64,000 nucleotides of DNA from the NCBI GenBank assembly GCA_026122225.1, contig JANEZZ010002701.1, forward strand, positions 434,001-498,000. Direction: 5' to 3'. How positions within the stretch are numbered: position 1 is the first letter of the stretch; every line of letters starts with the position of its first letter. The notes under the pieces were generated by a model. The model did not search any database. It saw nothing but the letters and a program-made list of their open reading frames with translations, and was not told the DNA's origin. A program made the position numbers and the translations under genes. Below are positions 40,593-51,599 of the stretch, in pieces. The stretch is from Heloderma charlesbogerti. Its lineage: Eukaryota; Chordata; Lepidosauria; Squamata; Helodermatidae.

Positions 40593-41478
40593 GTGTATGC
40601 ACTGTGGTGCAGTGGTTAGAGTGTTGGGCTGGGTCTGGGAGACCCGGGAGACCTGTGTACAGTTCTGGTCACTGCACCTAAACAAAGATATTGCAGAGCT
40701 AGAAAAGGTGCAGAAAAGGGCAACTGAAATGATCAGGGGGCTGGAGCATCTCCCCTGCCAGAGAAGCTTACAACAGCTGGGAGTGTTTAGCTTGGAAAAA
40801 AGGAGGGTCAGAGGAGGCATGACAGAGGTGTACAAAGTTGTGCCTCGTGTGAGAATGTGGATAGGGAGACCTTTTTCTCCCTCTCTCAAAATGCTAGAAC
40901 CCAACGGGGTCATCCCACGAAGCCGATTGGTGGGAGATTCCGGACAGATAAAAGGAAGGGCTTCTTCACACAGCACAGAGTTAAACTATGGAATTGACTT
41001 CCATAGGATGGAGGGATGGCCACCAATTTGGATGGCTTTAAAAGGGGATTGGGCAAGTTCATGGAGGATAAAGCTATCAACAGCCACTAGTCTTGATGGC
41101 TATGTGCTACCTCCAGTACCAGAGGCAGTGAGCCTATGTGCACCAGTTGCTGGGGAACATGGGTGGGAGGGTGCTATAGCTTGTGGGTTCCTGGTCGACA
41201 GCTGGCTGGCCACTGTGTGAACAGAATTCTGGACTAGATGGACCCTTGGTCTGATCCAGCAGGGCGCTTCTTACCTTCTTATGTTCTAGTGTTCTTATGT
41301 TCTAGTTCATGTGGCTATGAAACTCACTGGGCGACTTTGGGCCAGTCACTGACTCTCAGCCTAACCTACCTCATGGGGTTGTTGTGAGGATACAATGGAG
41401 AGGAGGATGATCATGTACTCCTCCTTAGGCACCTTGAAGGAGAAGGTAGGATATAACTGTAACAACTGAATAAATTAA
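40593..41478 (+). mobile_element. tRNA-derived SINE (Squam-like) split by CR1-B
   Basis: The head lies at 40593-40649 ('tgtggtgcagtggttagagt', 'gttgggctgggtctgg'). The body resumes at about 41310-41478 ('tgggcgactttgggccagtc', 'ctctcagcctaacctacctc', 'gggttgttgtgaggata', 'aattaaataaataa'). CR1-B fills the gap exactly between head and body. Confidence 0.82.
40650..41309 (+). mobile_element. CR1-B LINE, 5'-truncated, inside a SINE
   Basis: The longest CR1-B copy. Coding part: 'IAELEKVQKRATEMIRGLEH', 'LQQLGVFSLEKRRVRGGM', 'FSPSLKMLEPNGVIPRSRLV' and 'ELNYGIDFHRM', the RT C-terminus with a stop or shift near the end. The UTR ends with TTCTTATGTTCTAG repeats. Confidence 0.87.
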
Positions 41479-41614
41479 ATAAATAATACTTCGCAAGGAC
41501 CTCTGGTGGGAGGGCACATCCATCCTTACAAAACTCAGGTCCAGTGTCAAGGGTAGAGAGGGAGAGTTTTGCTCCACTGCAGCCATGTTGGCAGCTGCAG
41601 CCCTTACTTTTCCC

Positions 41615-41878
41615 CAGTGGAGGCTGGTGGCTCCGATGTCAGAGGGGCGGTGATTCCACTTCAGGTTTCAGTCAGAACCAGTCAGAACTGTAAAGGAGCT
41701 ACTCAAGGTGTGAAGCACCTTGGAGAGCTCCTTGAGGGTTCTGACTGGTTCTTAGTGAAACATGGGGTGAATTCAACGCCCTGCTGACACGGCACCTTGG
41801 AGAGCTCCTTTAAAGTTCTGACTGAAACCCAGAGCAGATTCACCACCCCACTGACATTGGAGCCACTAGCCTCCGCTG
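41615..41878. mobile_element. MITE-A copy with internal duplication
   Basis: Ends CAGTGGAGGCTGGTGG and 'gagccactagcctccgctg'. The segment 'caccttggagagctcctt' with the following 'gttctgact' occurs twice, making this copy longer than the others. Flanks cttttccc and cttccccc match at 6 of 8. Confidence 0.85.
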
Positions 41879-41886
41879 CTTCCCCC

Positions 41887-42874
41887 CATTATTTTCCTTC
41901 CATACAGCAAGCACCCCCTTGCATGGCAGCAAGGAAAGAGGTGCGCTCAGGTAAGAGCAGCATCGGGGTCGGTGCCCCGTTGCCCAGCTGTTCAGGATCA
42001 AACCTGCTGCTGTCTGCATGGCGCCACCCCTTGCTCTGCACAGCCTCGCCACCTGGGCTCTGTTTCTAGGTCACGCTAGAATGTGACGGAGTGTTCAGAG
42101 GGGCGGGGAGGGAATGCTGAGGGTTTGCTTTTAGAGAGAGAGAAAGATCAGGTCTGGTTTTTCAGCAGGATACGGGAGGCATGTTTGGTGTCCGGGCACA
42201 CCTCGTCGCAGGCCTTCCTTCGAGGCCTGTGGCACCCGGAGCCCTCCGCAGAAATCCCCCCTTTCTCTGGCCAGGGGAGCCTGGGATGAGATGCAGTCCC
42301 TCCACGGCCCTCCCGGGTCTTACATCAAGCTCTCCCATGTAACCAAGGACAGTGCGATGCAATGCAGACATGATCAATAAAACTGTTAGCAACGAGACCC
42401 GGCACTTTGATCTCTGGAACACGTCCTCACCGGGGCTGCTGCAGTCTACCCACCGTCACAACAGAGGGAGGGGGAGTGCCAGCACAGTCTCCATCTTGCC
42501 TTGGGGAAGGGTATGTGGGAAGATGCGCGCGCGGCCGCAACAAAATGTCGCAGTGTATCCCCACTTCGTAGCAGGAGTCCCACTTCCGCGGGGCTACTCC
42601 ATTCCACCTTCTCTTCCCCTCCCCCCCTTTCAAGGGACACCCAACAGTCTGCGGCTACTGAGCATGCTCAGTTCTCATTCAGCTGTTTTAGGTGTGTTTT
42701 TGCCCTCTTGCGTTTTATTCTCTTAGGCTCGTCTCTGATCCTCGTATTCCTGCCGAGCATCCCGATACCTCCCTCTTGTTTCTTAGTGGCCCCCTTTCGA
42801 CTCCAGTCCTGTTGGCACGCACCACTTGCGTTCGCTATTTGGGGGAGTGATGCTTTCCCTCGAGAAGTGGCTAT
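41887..42874. other. unclassified GC-rich 1-kb stretch
   Basis: No repeats recognised. Frames of up to 146 codons (42501-42941, +) have no domain and run into a MITE, so I do not call a gene. Confidence 0.4.
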
Positions 42875-42882
42875 TAACCAGG

Positions 42883-43008
42883 AAGTAGAGCCTGGTGGCT
42901 CTGATGCGGAAGCACCTTGGAGAGCTCCTTTAGAGTTCTGACTGGTTCTGACTGAAACCCAGAGCAGATTCACAGCCCCACTGACATCGGAGCCCCCAGC
43001 CTCCATTG
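42883..43008. mobile_element. MITE-A copy with perfect 8-bp duplication
   Basis: Short MITE-A (126 bp) with a mutated left end, 'aagtagagcctggtggctc', and right end 'gcccccagcctccattg'. TAACCAGG occurs on both sides (42875-42882 and 43009-43016). Confidence 0.9.
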
Positions 43009-43084
43009 TAACCAGGATAAGTAAGGGGAATTCCCATCTTCAGTGAGAGCATACAATTGAACAGGAATTGCTGGGGGAAGCTGG

Positions 43085-43128
43085 ATGCTGGACTAGATGA
43101 ATCTTTGCTCTGATCCAGCAGGGCTGTA
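43085..43128 (+). mobile_element. CR1-B terminal fragment
   Basis: 'atgctggactagatgaatc' and 'ctctgatccagcagggct', the last part of the CR1-B UTR. Confidence 0.6.
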
Positions 43129-43717
43129 ACTATTATTTTTACTATCTGGTTGGTATTGGGCATGCAGGCATGTGTGTGTTGAACACATAATCTTCTTTCT
43201 GCTAAAGGCAAACAAGCAATTGAATAAAAATGGACGTAAAGAGCAGAAAGGGAGCGCTGTTTGGAACAAGCTGAGCTCCCAGGGTCTCCACTTTTAAAAT
43301 GTTGATCTGGGAAGCTGAGAATCAACCACTCACTTAGTTCTACTCCTTCATTTAGGGACAGCCAAAGAGAGCAAAGGAGTGGAGAGCATGGATGTGTGAC
43401 ACATCCCCCATTATTTCCATGAAAATGTTTGCCTCGCTGAAAAGAAGGGGAATCATATATCCAGGACACTTCCTTTTTACATGCCCTACCACAACTAAGC
43501 CTATAACCAAGATTAAGTATGTGTAGCTGAAACAATTGCATATGGTTTTCCTGCTTACCTTTGCTGCCGCTCTTCCCTCTTTTTCCTCTGTTGTTTTTCC
43601 CTTTGTCAAATTTTAGATTGTAGACTCCTTGGGGCAGGGACTTGCAGTCTTGTGCTCTGTAAAGCACTGTGTACACTCATGTCAGATAAATTGATAGATA
43701 GGTGGTTAGATGATGAT

Positions 43718-43718
<1 letters not shown>
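43129..43718. other. unclassified sequence
   Basis: A 248-codon minus-strand frame (42930-43676) covers this and the adjacent MITE. It has no recognisable domain and includes repeat sequence, so it is treated as chance. Confidence 0.45.

Positions 43719-43758
<40 letters not shown>
43719..43758. repeat. (GATA)n microsatellite
   Basis: About ten GATA units. Snake genomes are known for GATA arrays, but this copy is short. Confidence 0.97.
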
Positions 43759-44009
43759 CCTTTGCTCTGAACAAACCAATCCACATTCAGTAGAACTAAA
43801 TAACTCAAATCTTAAAATAACCAGTCAAAATGGAAGGCCAAGGTTTAAAAAATGAAAAACATTGAAAAGACACAGAAGATTTTATTTATGTATTTATTTG
43901 TTTGTTTTAGGTTTTAACATGCCTAAAAACTAGCGATCAGTTGTGCCTCCCTGGAAAGCCGAGTCCAAAATTGCAGTTGCACCAAGAAGAACGCACTGCC
44001 TCCAAGCCT

Positions 44010-44163
44010 CATAAGAACATCAGAGGAGCCCTGCTGGATCAGACCAAGGGTCCATCTAGTCCACCATTCAGTTCACACAGTGGCCAACCAGCCGTAAACA
44101 GGAAACCCACACCAGGGCATGAGTGCAACAGCACCCTCCCACCCATGTTCCCCAGCAACTCCC
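44010..44163 (-). mobile_element. CR1-B LINE 3' fragment
   Basis: 'gccctgctggatcagaccaa', 'tccaccattcagttcacac' and 'caccctcccacccatgttcc'. Confidence 0.8.
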
Positions 44164-44604
44164 TCTAGAATTCATTTCACAGAGAAGGAGGACGAATCTG
44201 GAGCAGAGGTTCCCCTGCCAATCTTGAGTTGCTGGGAGGTCCATAGCAGTGAAGATACTCCCACAAGTATGGCTTCCGCAAAAGCAGCAGTGCAAATCCC
44301 ACAAGTATAGGATGGTTCATATGGTTAGTTCACAGGTTGTTTCTGATCCTGGCTGGGGTGCAACAGGCTTCTTAATTGTCATTGCTCCAGGCTATTGCTC
44401 AAAGGGCACACGATTCAAATTGTTGCACAGAGCTCTCCAGTCAAATGGCCACTGTTTCACAATAGTTCCCCATTCAAATAGCTTGCTATTTCACTTCATG
44501 TCAGGCTATTGCGCATCCCCTTCCAGTATGAGAGCTGGCCTGCACTGACACCAGAACCCTGTTCCTCCCCCCACCCCCAACATCAATAAACAGTAAGTGT
44601 TCAG
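44164..44604. other. unclassified sequence
   Basis: Nothing recognised. Confidence 0.5.
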
Positions 44605-44812
44605 GTGGTGCTTAGGAGCATGAGCTACACATCACCAAGTCGCCAGTTTGAACCACACATCTGCTGCAGCCCAGATCACCTTAGGCAAGCTACTCAGCCG
44701 CAGCCCACCCCTAACACAGGGATGATAATAATGCTGATGCACCTTGCAAGGCTGTTGTACGGATTACAATATAATGCATATAAAGCTCTGGGAACCCTTT
44801 GGCGTTCTGGTA
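44605..44812 (+). mobile_element. MIR/CORE-like SINE
   Basis: Degenerate tRNA-like head ('aggagcatgagctacac'), then 'caccttaggcaagctactca', 'gggatgataataatgctgat', 'caaggctgttgtacggatta' and 'taatgcatataaagctctgg'. This is the order found in MIR-type CORE-SINEs. Old copy with no tail or duplication visible. Confidence 0.6.
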
Positions 44813-46176
44813 TCTGTGCCATTACGTTTCATGAGAACAGAACTCAGGATGGGCACTACAACCATAGTGGGTGGGTGTAAGATTCTTACAGCACTCTGGA
44901 AGATACAGAGAAGTGGTCTCAGCAGAGTTGGGTTTTATTACAACAACTTTACTATCAAACAAGTACTGTGATGGAGGCCAGCAGAATATTTCATGGCTTC
45001 CTGACCAGGTTTAGATTAGAGATCGAGAGAAAGGGCCAAACAAAATGTTTTGCTAATCACGCATAGTGTAGTTTTGTGCAGTGTAGTCAGTTCTCTTTAC
45101 TCTTGTGTAAGCGTGTGCAGCTCTGATTCGGATCAGGACCAAGGCGTTCTATGTGAGGGGGGCTAAACTTTCCTCTCCCCATCCATTCCCCCCCTGAAAT
45201 TTCACACACCCTACTTGGGTGTGGGGTGGGGGTAATAAAATAGAGTCTCCAGTGGAGACTGTTCAATGGAGACTTTTTCCCTTTTTAAAAAAACACTCCA
45301 CCCCCGGCAGCAGGGATGGACTTTTGCGGGAAGGTTTAAGAAATCCCTCCTCAAGCACCATGGTCTAGATCCAAATTGAGGCTGTGTGCTTTTACACAAG
45401 ACTAAGGAAAACTGTTAGCAGAAGGTTTAGTTTGGCTCAGAGAGAGAGAGAGTGCTCACCTGGATTGGAATTTCTAGGAAAACATGGCGTGGACTTCTGA
45501 ACATTACAAGGTGGGCTTTTTCAGCCCTTCTCCCTCTTTCTAGGCTTCAGAAGCTGCTCTGGAAGGAACAAGGATGTCTGAAAATGAGAGGGGATTTAAT
45601 CAAGGACTTCCCTGCTGGGGCCAAATTTCTGCAGACAACCTTTACGTTGGCTGCACTTAAAACTAGTGTGGCCGTCTTCTCTTTTGCATGCTTCCCTTCC
45701 TCCCATGTGCATGACTGTGCATGTCCCCTTCCCAGCTGCCAGCCATGTGACCCACAGTGCACCCCGGGAGACACAATCTGCCCCAGTGAACATCTCAGGG
45801 CCCTCCGAGCCGGAGGCAGGAGAGCACGCGAGGCCCAGAGTGTGTGCCAAGTCCCTCTGTATAGAACATATCTTGTCGTGGCAGAAAGGAGAGAGCCGTC
45901 ACAATCACGACTGTCATGCTTCATGAACCAGGGAGGTGCTCTCGTCCCTTCTCTTCACCCACCAACCTGCCTGCCCTCCCCCATACTTTCCTCTTTTTTT
46001 GTGATTCTTTTTGACACCTGCCATTTTGAAGCAGGCATGGAGAAGACATCTGCAAGAAACAGGCACGCTGCGTTGGGAGAAGGTTGCATGCTTTGACATT
46101 GTTGACAGAGGCACTCTTGTGCCTCCGTGGCACATCTGTGTCATCTGCTGCAGGGTTGGGCAGAAGGTAGATCTTA
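44813..46176. other. unclassified 1.4-kb stretch
   Basis: Contains a 214-codon frame (45452-46096, +) with cysteine-rich and proline-rich parts but no recognised family. Minus-strand frames of 84-155 codons overlap it. No splice-bounded exon can be argued. Confidence 0.35.
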
Positions 46177-46735
46177 TAAGAACATAAGAGCCCTGCTGGG
46201 TCAGACCAAGGGCCCATCCAGTCCAGCATTCTGTTCACACAGTGGCCGACCAGCTGGTGACCAGGAACCCACAAGCAGGGCATGAGCGCAACAGCACCCT
46301 CCCACCCATGTCCCCCAGCAACCGGTGTACATAGGCATACTGCCTCTGGTACTGGAAGGAGCATAGATCCATCAGGACTAGTAGCCACGGATAGCCTTCT
46401 CCTCCAGGAATTTGTCTAACCCCCTTTTAAAGCCATCCAAATGGGTGGCCATCACTACTTCCTGTGGCAGCGGATTCCATAGTTTGACTGTGCGCTGTGT
46501 GGAGAAGCCCTTCCTTTAATCCATCCTGAATCTCCCACCAGTCAGCTTCATGGGATGACCCAACTGGGTTCTAATATTCTGAGAGAGGGAGAAAAAGGTC
46601 TCCCTATCCACTTTCTCCACACCAGGCATAATTTTTTAAACCTCTGCCATGTCTCCCCTTATTCACCTTTTTTTCTAAGCTGAACAGGCCCTGATGTTGT
46701 AACGCAGAGGTGCTGCTCCAACCCCTTGATCATTT
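46177..46735 (-). mobile_element. CR1-B LINE, 5'-truncated
   Basis: Antisense: 'aagagccctgctgggtcaga', 'caaccggtgtacataggcat', 'ctgtggcagcggattcc', 'gggatgacccaactggg' and 'gagaaaaaggtctccct', up to the RT coding part 'tctaagctgaacaggccc'. About 560 bp. Confidence 0.85.
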
Positions 46736-46744
46736 TAGCTGCTC

Positions 46745-46832
46745 AGGCATTTTGGACTTCAGCTCCCAGAAGCCCCTGCCAGCATGGCCAATGGTCAGGA
46801 ATGCTGGGAGATGAAGTCCCAAACCTCTGGAG
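46745..46832. mobile_element. MITE-B core remnant
   Basis: 'ttttggacttcagctccca' pairs with 'gggagatgaagtcccaaacc' around 'agcatggccaatgg'. Confidence 0.55.
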
Positions 46833-47380
46833 ATCTGGCTTTTGCCCACCACGGGTTCACTGCAGTCTTTGACCTTTTCAGGCTGGGATTCTCCTTGAAG
46901 CTCCTAACCTGCAAACAGACAGGGAGCAAGTCTTCAAAAAGGGAGGGGTGCTCAAAAGTAAAACCCCACACTCACAAATAATGGCCCCAATTCAAGGCAG
47001 ATACTGACCCCCTCAAACTGGGGCTCACGTCGGATCTACAACTCACCTGTGTCATGCCCTGCCAGACCATCTGCCCCTTCCTCAAGGAAAAAAATTATCA
47101 AGGGGAGAATGCTGGGGGGGGTGGGCAGGGTGTGTGTGTCTCCCATTGGAACAGGCTGGTCGCCATTGACCAGCAATTGAAGCAGCTTCCCCACCTCACC
47201 TCCACCCACCTTTTTCTCCTCTCCCAAGCTAAGAGATTTTTTTCCCCCCTTGGGGAAGCGAAGGGGGAACTCCCAGCCTTTTTCTTTGCAAAAAGACAAA
47301 CAAACCAAAACCAAAACAGCAGTGGATTTATTGCTGGTGTGTGCCATCTAAAGCCGAGGCATGAGCCATCAGTTGAACAT
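46833..47380. other. unclassified sequence
   Basis: Nothing recognised. Confidence 0.5.
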
Positions 47381-47457
47381 TTTATTTATTTGTTTGTTTA
47401 TTGTATTTATATATCTCCTTTCTGCCAAAGAATGGTGCTCAAGGTGGCTGAGAGAAA
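47381..47457 (-). mobile_element. LINE or SINE 3' tail fragment
   Basis: 'tttatttatttgtttgtt', 'tatttatatatctcctttct' and 'tgctcaaggtggctgagaga'. Too short to assign. Confidence 0.45.
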
Positions 47458-47556
47458 GTGATCTACGATCTAAGGTAGAAAGTGGGACTAAAGAAGAATC
47501 ACTCCCCCTTCCCATTTTGAAAATGATAGCAATAATAGTGCAGTATAGTGATTATA

Positions 47557-47584
47557 GTGTGTGTGTGTGCGTGTGTGTGTGTGT
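47557..47584. repeat. (TG)n microsatellite
   Basis: TG units with one CG interruption. Confidence 0.95.
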
Positions 47585-47888
47585 AGAGGCAAGGGGTAAT
47601 TGTAGCTATTTTGGAGGTTGAGTGTGAATTTCAGGGAGAGCTGAATCTTGCTCGAGCTCTTGAACCTCTATTGTATTGGTGGCTGCCATGTTAGATTTCC
47701 CAGAATGCCCCATCCCATGGGGCATTTCAGGGGTCACTGCTGTTCTGCCATTTTTGTGGCAGCTGCCATTTTTCTCCCAGAATGCCCCTTGGAATAGGCA
47801 TTCCATGGAGGCTGACAGCACCATCAAGGTTCAAGAGCTCCAGTTAAATTTCTACACACACACTCACACCCAACTCTTCTTCCTCCAC

Positions 47889-47891
<3 letters not shown>
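47585..47891. other. unclassified sequence with paired 'cccagaatgcccc' motifs
   Basis: The 13-mer occurs twice directly, near 47699 and 47777, with nearby inverse-like copies. Possibly a decayed palindromic repeat. Confidence 0.4.

Positions 47892-47931
<40 letters not shown>
47892..47931. repeat. (CT)n microsatellite
   Basis: About 40 bp of CT units running into a C-run. Confidence 0.95.
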
Positions 47932-47933
<2 letters not shown>

Positions 47934-49611
47934 CCCACCCCCCGTCTCCATCTGTTACACTCTGCCACTCAATGGACAGAAAGTCAGCTGTGCAATTCTA
48001 TGGCTGGATGTCTTCCTCAGTTGAGAAACTGAGGAAGTTTCTTAGTTCATCCTGGCATCAGTAGCTCACACCCTTGGGCAGTGGCCAGGGCACCTGCACC
48101 CTAGTGGGGGCCCCTGGCACAGACACCTGCCCAGTCTGATGCTGATCGGTCAGGTCAGCGAGCCCCCATTTTACATCTTCCACAATGCCCCCAAGATAGT
48201 GTTGCTCTGGGGCACTGTGGGAAATTAAAATGGTGGCTGACGGTGCCCTGGAGCAACACAACAGCAGCACCATTATGGGGAAAGTTAACACGGCAGCTCC
48301 CAGATCTGACTGTCACTGCTGTCAGGTGAGCCCATGGCTGGGGCGGCCCAAGTAGGAGAGGCCCCACTGGAGGGCAACTTGCCCTCTCAAACATGGAGCG
48401 AAAGGGGGGGAGCAGCCCCTTTGATGTGGGTGGAACAAATACCAATTAGAAGCCAAGGAAATGAACTGCGTGGCAGCCGTCTTGTCCGGCTGTGGCAGGA
48501 AGAGGAGAAAATGTGGCTGGATAGAGAAAAAGGCCCTTAACATTAGTGCAACAGCGAACGCTTCTGTACGGGGCTCAGAGGACTTTGGTGCAAAGCGTCT
48601 GTTGCCCCAACGGTCATTATACTCCATTGCTGCTTGAGGTGTGGCCCGTATATTCCTTTCCCCCTGCACACTGGATAGCCAAATGGTAGCCCACCCTTTT
48701 GCCCAGCATCTTGAGAACCGCTCCCTTTTCATTAGGATGTTTGGCATGTGTGTCTGTATGTGTGCGTGTGTTTATCTTTTCTGAACTGAATCACAGCCTT
48801 TGGCCCCATTCCTGGCTGACATGCTCCCTCTGCCCATCTCCCCTCCCCATCCCTGTCCCCAAATGCATGCTCTCCCCCCCCCATACACACACGATTCCCC
48901 ACGTACACCGCTTCCAAGGCTGTGACGGTGCTTCTAGAAATGGTCGTCTCTGATTAAGATGGATAGATTGGTAAGAAGCATCCAGTGTGACCGGAATAGA
49001 AAACACTGCCGCTCCTGGCTGGCTTGGGGGCACAAAGCCAGAAAATAGCTTTGCTCGGAAGACAGTTGCCACACTAGTGCAGCTTCTCCTTAAAATAGCA
49101 ACCTGCCTCTTCTTCCTTTCCTCCCCCCAACCCTGTTCTCTGTTGTCGTTTACAGCCCAATCCTATCCCTTCTTACTCAGAACTCAGTCCTACTCAGTTC
49201 AGTGGGGTATACCATGTGCAGTGAAGCCAGGTCCTGGACGATGCTGCAGGTGGATGATCCATCCGGCACACCGGTTGAGGACCAAATACCATCAGGGCAC
49301 ATGGCTGTACCCTCCAGTGTCACTCCGCCTGTGGAGGCTGGGGAGGGGACGGGGTCATCAGTTCCCTCACCCAAAACAGTTTGACACTCCTGCACAAGTT
49401 TGTAGAATTGGCTGTGAAACAGGCAGGCACAGAAGCATCCATCAGAGAAACTTTTCATAAGAAGTTGCTTTGTATCAGGTGAGGGGCCCAATATTGTTTA
49501 TTCTGAGAGGCACCGGCTCTCCAGGGACACATGCAGAGAAGTGTTCTGCTACATGTATGATTTTTTTTTTTAAACAACTGCCTGTTTAAGGCCCGAGTTA
49601 AGCCTATGAAA
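47932..49611. other. unclassified 1.7-kb stretch
   Basis: A small inverted repeat ('ccacaatgcccc' with 'ggggcactgtgg') lies at about 48180-48235, and a MITE-C remnant ('cccaatcctatcccttctta') at about 49156-49200. No gene recognised. Confidence 0.4.
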
Positions 49612-50017
49612 TCATGTTGGCTCAAGCTCCACAAAGACAGGAAACTGGAAGTTTCCAACCGGCCAGGTCACTGAGGTCGTCAGAGGGCATGTTCCTGGTG
49701 GTTCTACATGGACCCATGGCCCGGTTGGAGTCCACCAGGAAAAGAGCCTTTAGTGTGGTGGCCCCCTTCCTGTGGAATTTCCTGCCTTTAAAGTTCAGGC
49801 AGGCACCAACATTGTGTTCCTTCCGACACTGTTATTCCAAGAGGCCTTCCTTGTATGACTAGCCGTGGTTTGTTAAATTCCACTTTGTTCGGGTTTGTCT
49901 TTTTAAAAAATGTTTTAACTCTTTTAACCTGTTGTTTTATTCTTTTATCATGTTGTTCACCACTCCGAAATCTTCTGATGTGGAGCGGTATATAAATATT
50001 GTAAATAAATAAATAAA
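49612..50017 (+). mobile_element. L2-clade LINE 3' end
   Basis: Sense copy. The frame reads 'STRKRAFSVVAPFLWNFLPL' and 'APTLCSFRHCYSKRPSLYD', the L2 RT C-terminus, to a stop at 49862. The UTR ends 'gagcggtatataaatattg' and (AAAT)n. Confidence 0.8.
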
Positions 50018-50101
50018 TAAGTGAAAGCTGATGCCCTAAGTGACGTGCCTCGTGATCAGTGATGATGTTGTGCAATGTCACAAATTGTGCTTGCTTACAA
50101 C

Positions 50102-51054
50102 TAAGGATGTATAAGAATTCCACTTGCAGGGTGAAATCTCAGTGGACTTTACTAGTTCGGCCCTGGTGGATTGCATTCTGTTTCCCACCACTGGCATCGA
50201 CTTGATCTGTAGCGAGCTGATCCAATACACAGATTTGGGGAGGGGTGTTTATGGCAGTGGCAATTTGCACAAATGGGATCATGGATTGGGCGGGTCTTTA
50301 AATTTCCACAAATGAGATGGTGGTTTTTTTATTATTATTACTATTGTTCAGGTCTTTAAATTTACACAAATGAGGGGTCCCGTGATTTGCGCAAATGCAA
50401 TCATGTTTTTAAAAATTATTTTTGGGTCTTTAAATTTGTGCAAATGGGGTCCTAATTTTTTTTTTTAAATTATTGGTGGTATTTCACAAGTCCACCTGTC
50501 CACTATGTTCCCATCAGTTTCATCCACAGGGTACTTCATTTAGCCCAGCAGAGCCATATTCCATACCTGTCAAACAACCTGTCAATTTCTTCCTCCACTT
50601 CTGCACCTTCCTCCCTAGGCCACTTCCCTTGGGAAGCCCCAAAGTAGAGGATGACATTGACAAGTTATTTGACAAATACAAAATATGGCTCTGCTGGGCT
50701 AAACAAAGTAGTGCATGGAAAGGATGACTGCCAAGGATATTTACAATGGGAATACATACTGGATAGGTGGAGTTGCACAAGACTACCAATGAACTTTTTT
50801 AAAATAAAAATTAGGACCCCGTTTGCACAAATTTAAAGACCCAAAAATAATGTTATAAAACCAGGATTGCATTTGCACAAACCACAGGAGGCCCCCCAAA
50901 TGCATCTATTTATGTAATGTGTGCAAAAAAAATATGAAAATTTCTGGAATACAATTAAAAATCGCTACGGTCTACCACTACTTATCAGAACAGAAAAACT
51001 GCAAAATCCTGTTGGGCTTAAACAAAAAGGAATTGCTAGCATCACACATCCCTA
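50102..51054. mobile_element. TAGGGATG foldback element (953 bp)
   Basis: Ends TAAGGATGTATAAG and 'atcacacatcccta'. Flanks cttacaac (50094-50101) and cttgcaac (51055-51062) match at 7 of 8. The interior folds back at two scales: outer arms share 'gggtctttaaatttgtgcaa', and inner arms share 'tagcccagcagagccatatt' and its complement at 50687-50706. Non-coding. Confidence 0.82.
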
Positions 51055-51114
51055 CTTGCAACTTACCCTCCAGGCATCCACAATTTTCTGGGTTATTTCA
51101 GGCCCAAATCAAGG

Positions 51115-51350
51115 CGGGGAGCATCCATGGCCTTGTGAAGCACCTGAGCCTTACTGTATTGCTATAGGAATCCTGCTGTGAGTTGACCCATGGCAATTTG
51201 TTGCCTACATCAGCAGTTGGCAGGATGGCTTAAAAAGTGAGAGGGAGCGCTCTTCTAGCAGTAAGGCTTGATGCTTCATTAGGCAATACAGGACCAGGAC
51301 AACATGGGGCATCTCTACTGACCAAAGGGAAATCATAGATGCCCAGGCTT
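51115..51350. mobile_element. Z repeat copy 2 (palindromic, MITE-like)
   Basis: The centre 51130-51280 matches the reverse complement of 8940-9085. The inner ends 'gaagcacctgagccttactg' and 'cagtaaggcttgatgcttc' are inverted repeats. Outer flanks also resemble those of copy 1. Confidence 0.55.
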
Positions 51351-51496
51351 CAAGTGATTAGCTCAACAGGTGTCATTTTTATGAGCAGTAGAATCTGGAG
51401 GCTTATAATGTGCGTGACTCACCTCAACGAAAGGGCCACTCTCGTGCCCCTTTGATAATTCTGCTAATGCTCTCCATTTAAAATAATGGCTTACCA

Positions 51497-51591
51497 CAGG
51501 CCTCCTCAACCTGGCGCTCTCCAAATGTGTCGGACTATGGCTCCCATCATCCCATCAACACAGCTGGAGGGCACCAGGCTGGATAAGGCTG
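51497..51591. mobile_element. MITE-B copy with 8-bp duplication
   Basis: From 'caggcctcctcaacctggc' to 'accaggctggataaggctg'. Flanks gcttacca (51489-51496) and gcttacaa (51592-51599) match at 7 of 8. Confidence 0.85.
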
Positions 51592-51599
51592 GCTTACAA

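Noticed and set aside
42930..43676. 248-codon minus-strand frame
   Set aside because: It runs through a MITE-A and a microsatellite-flanked region and resembles no protein.
45452..46096. 214-codon + strand frame
   Set aside because: Cysteine- and proline-rich patches but no recognisable family; three minus-strand frames overlap it.
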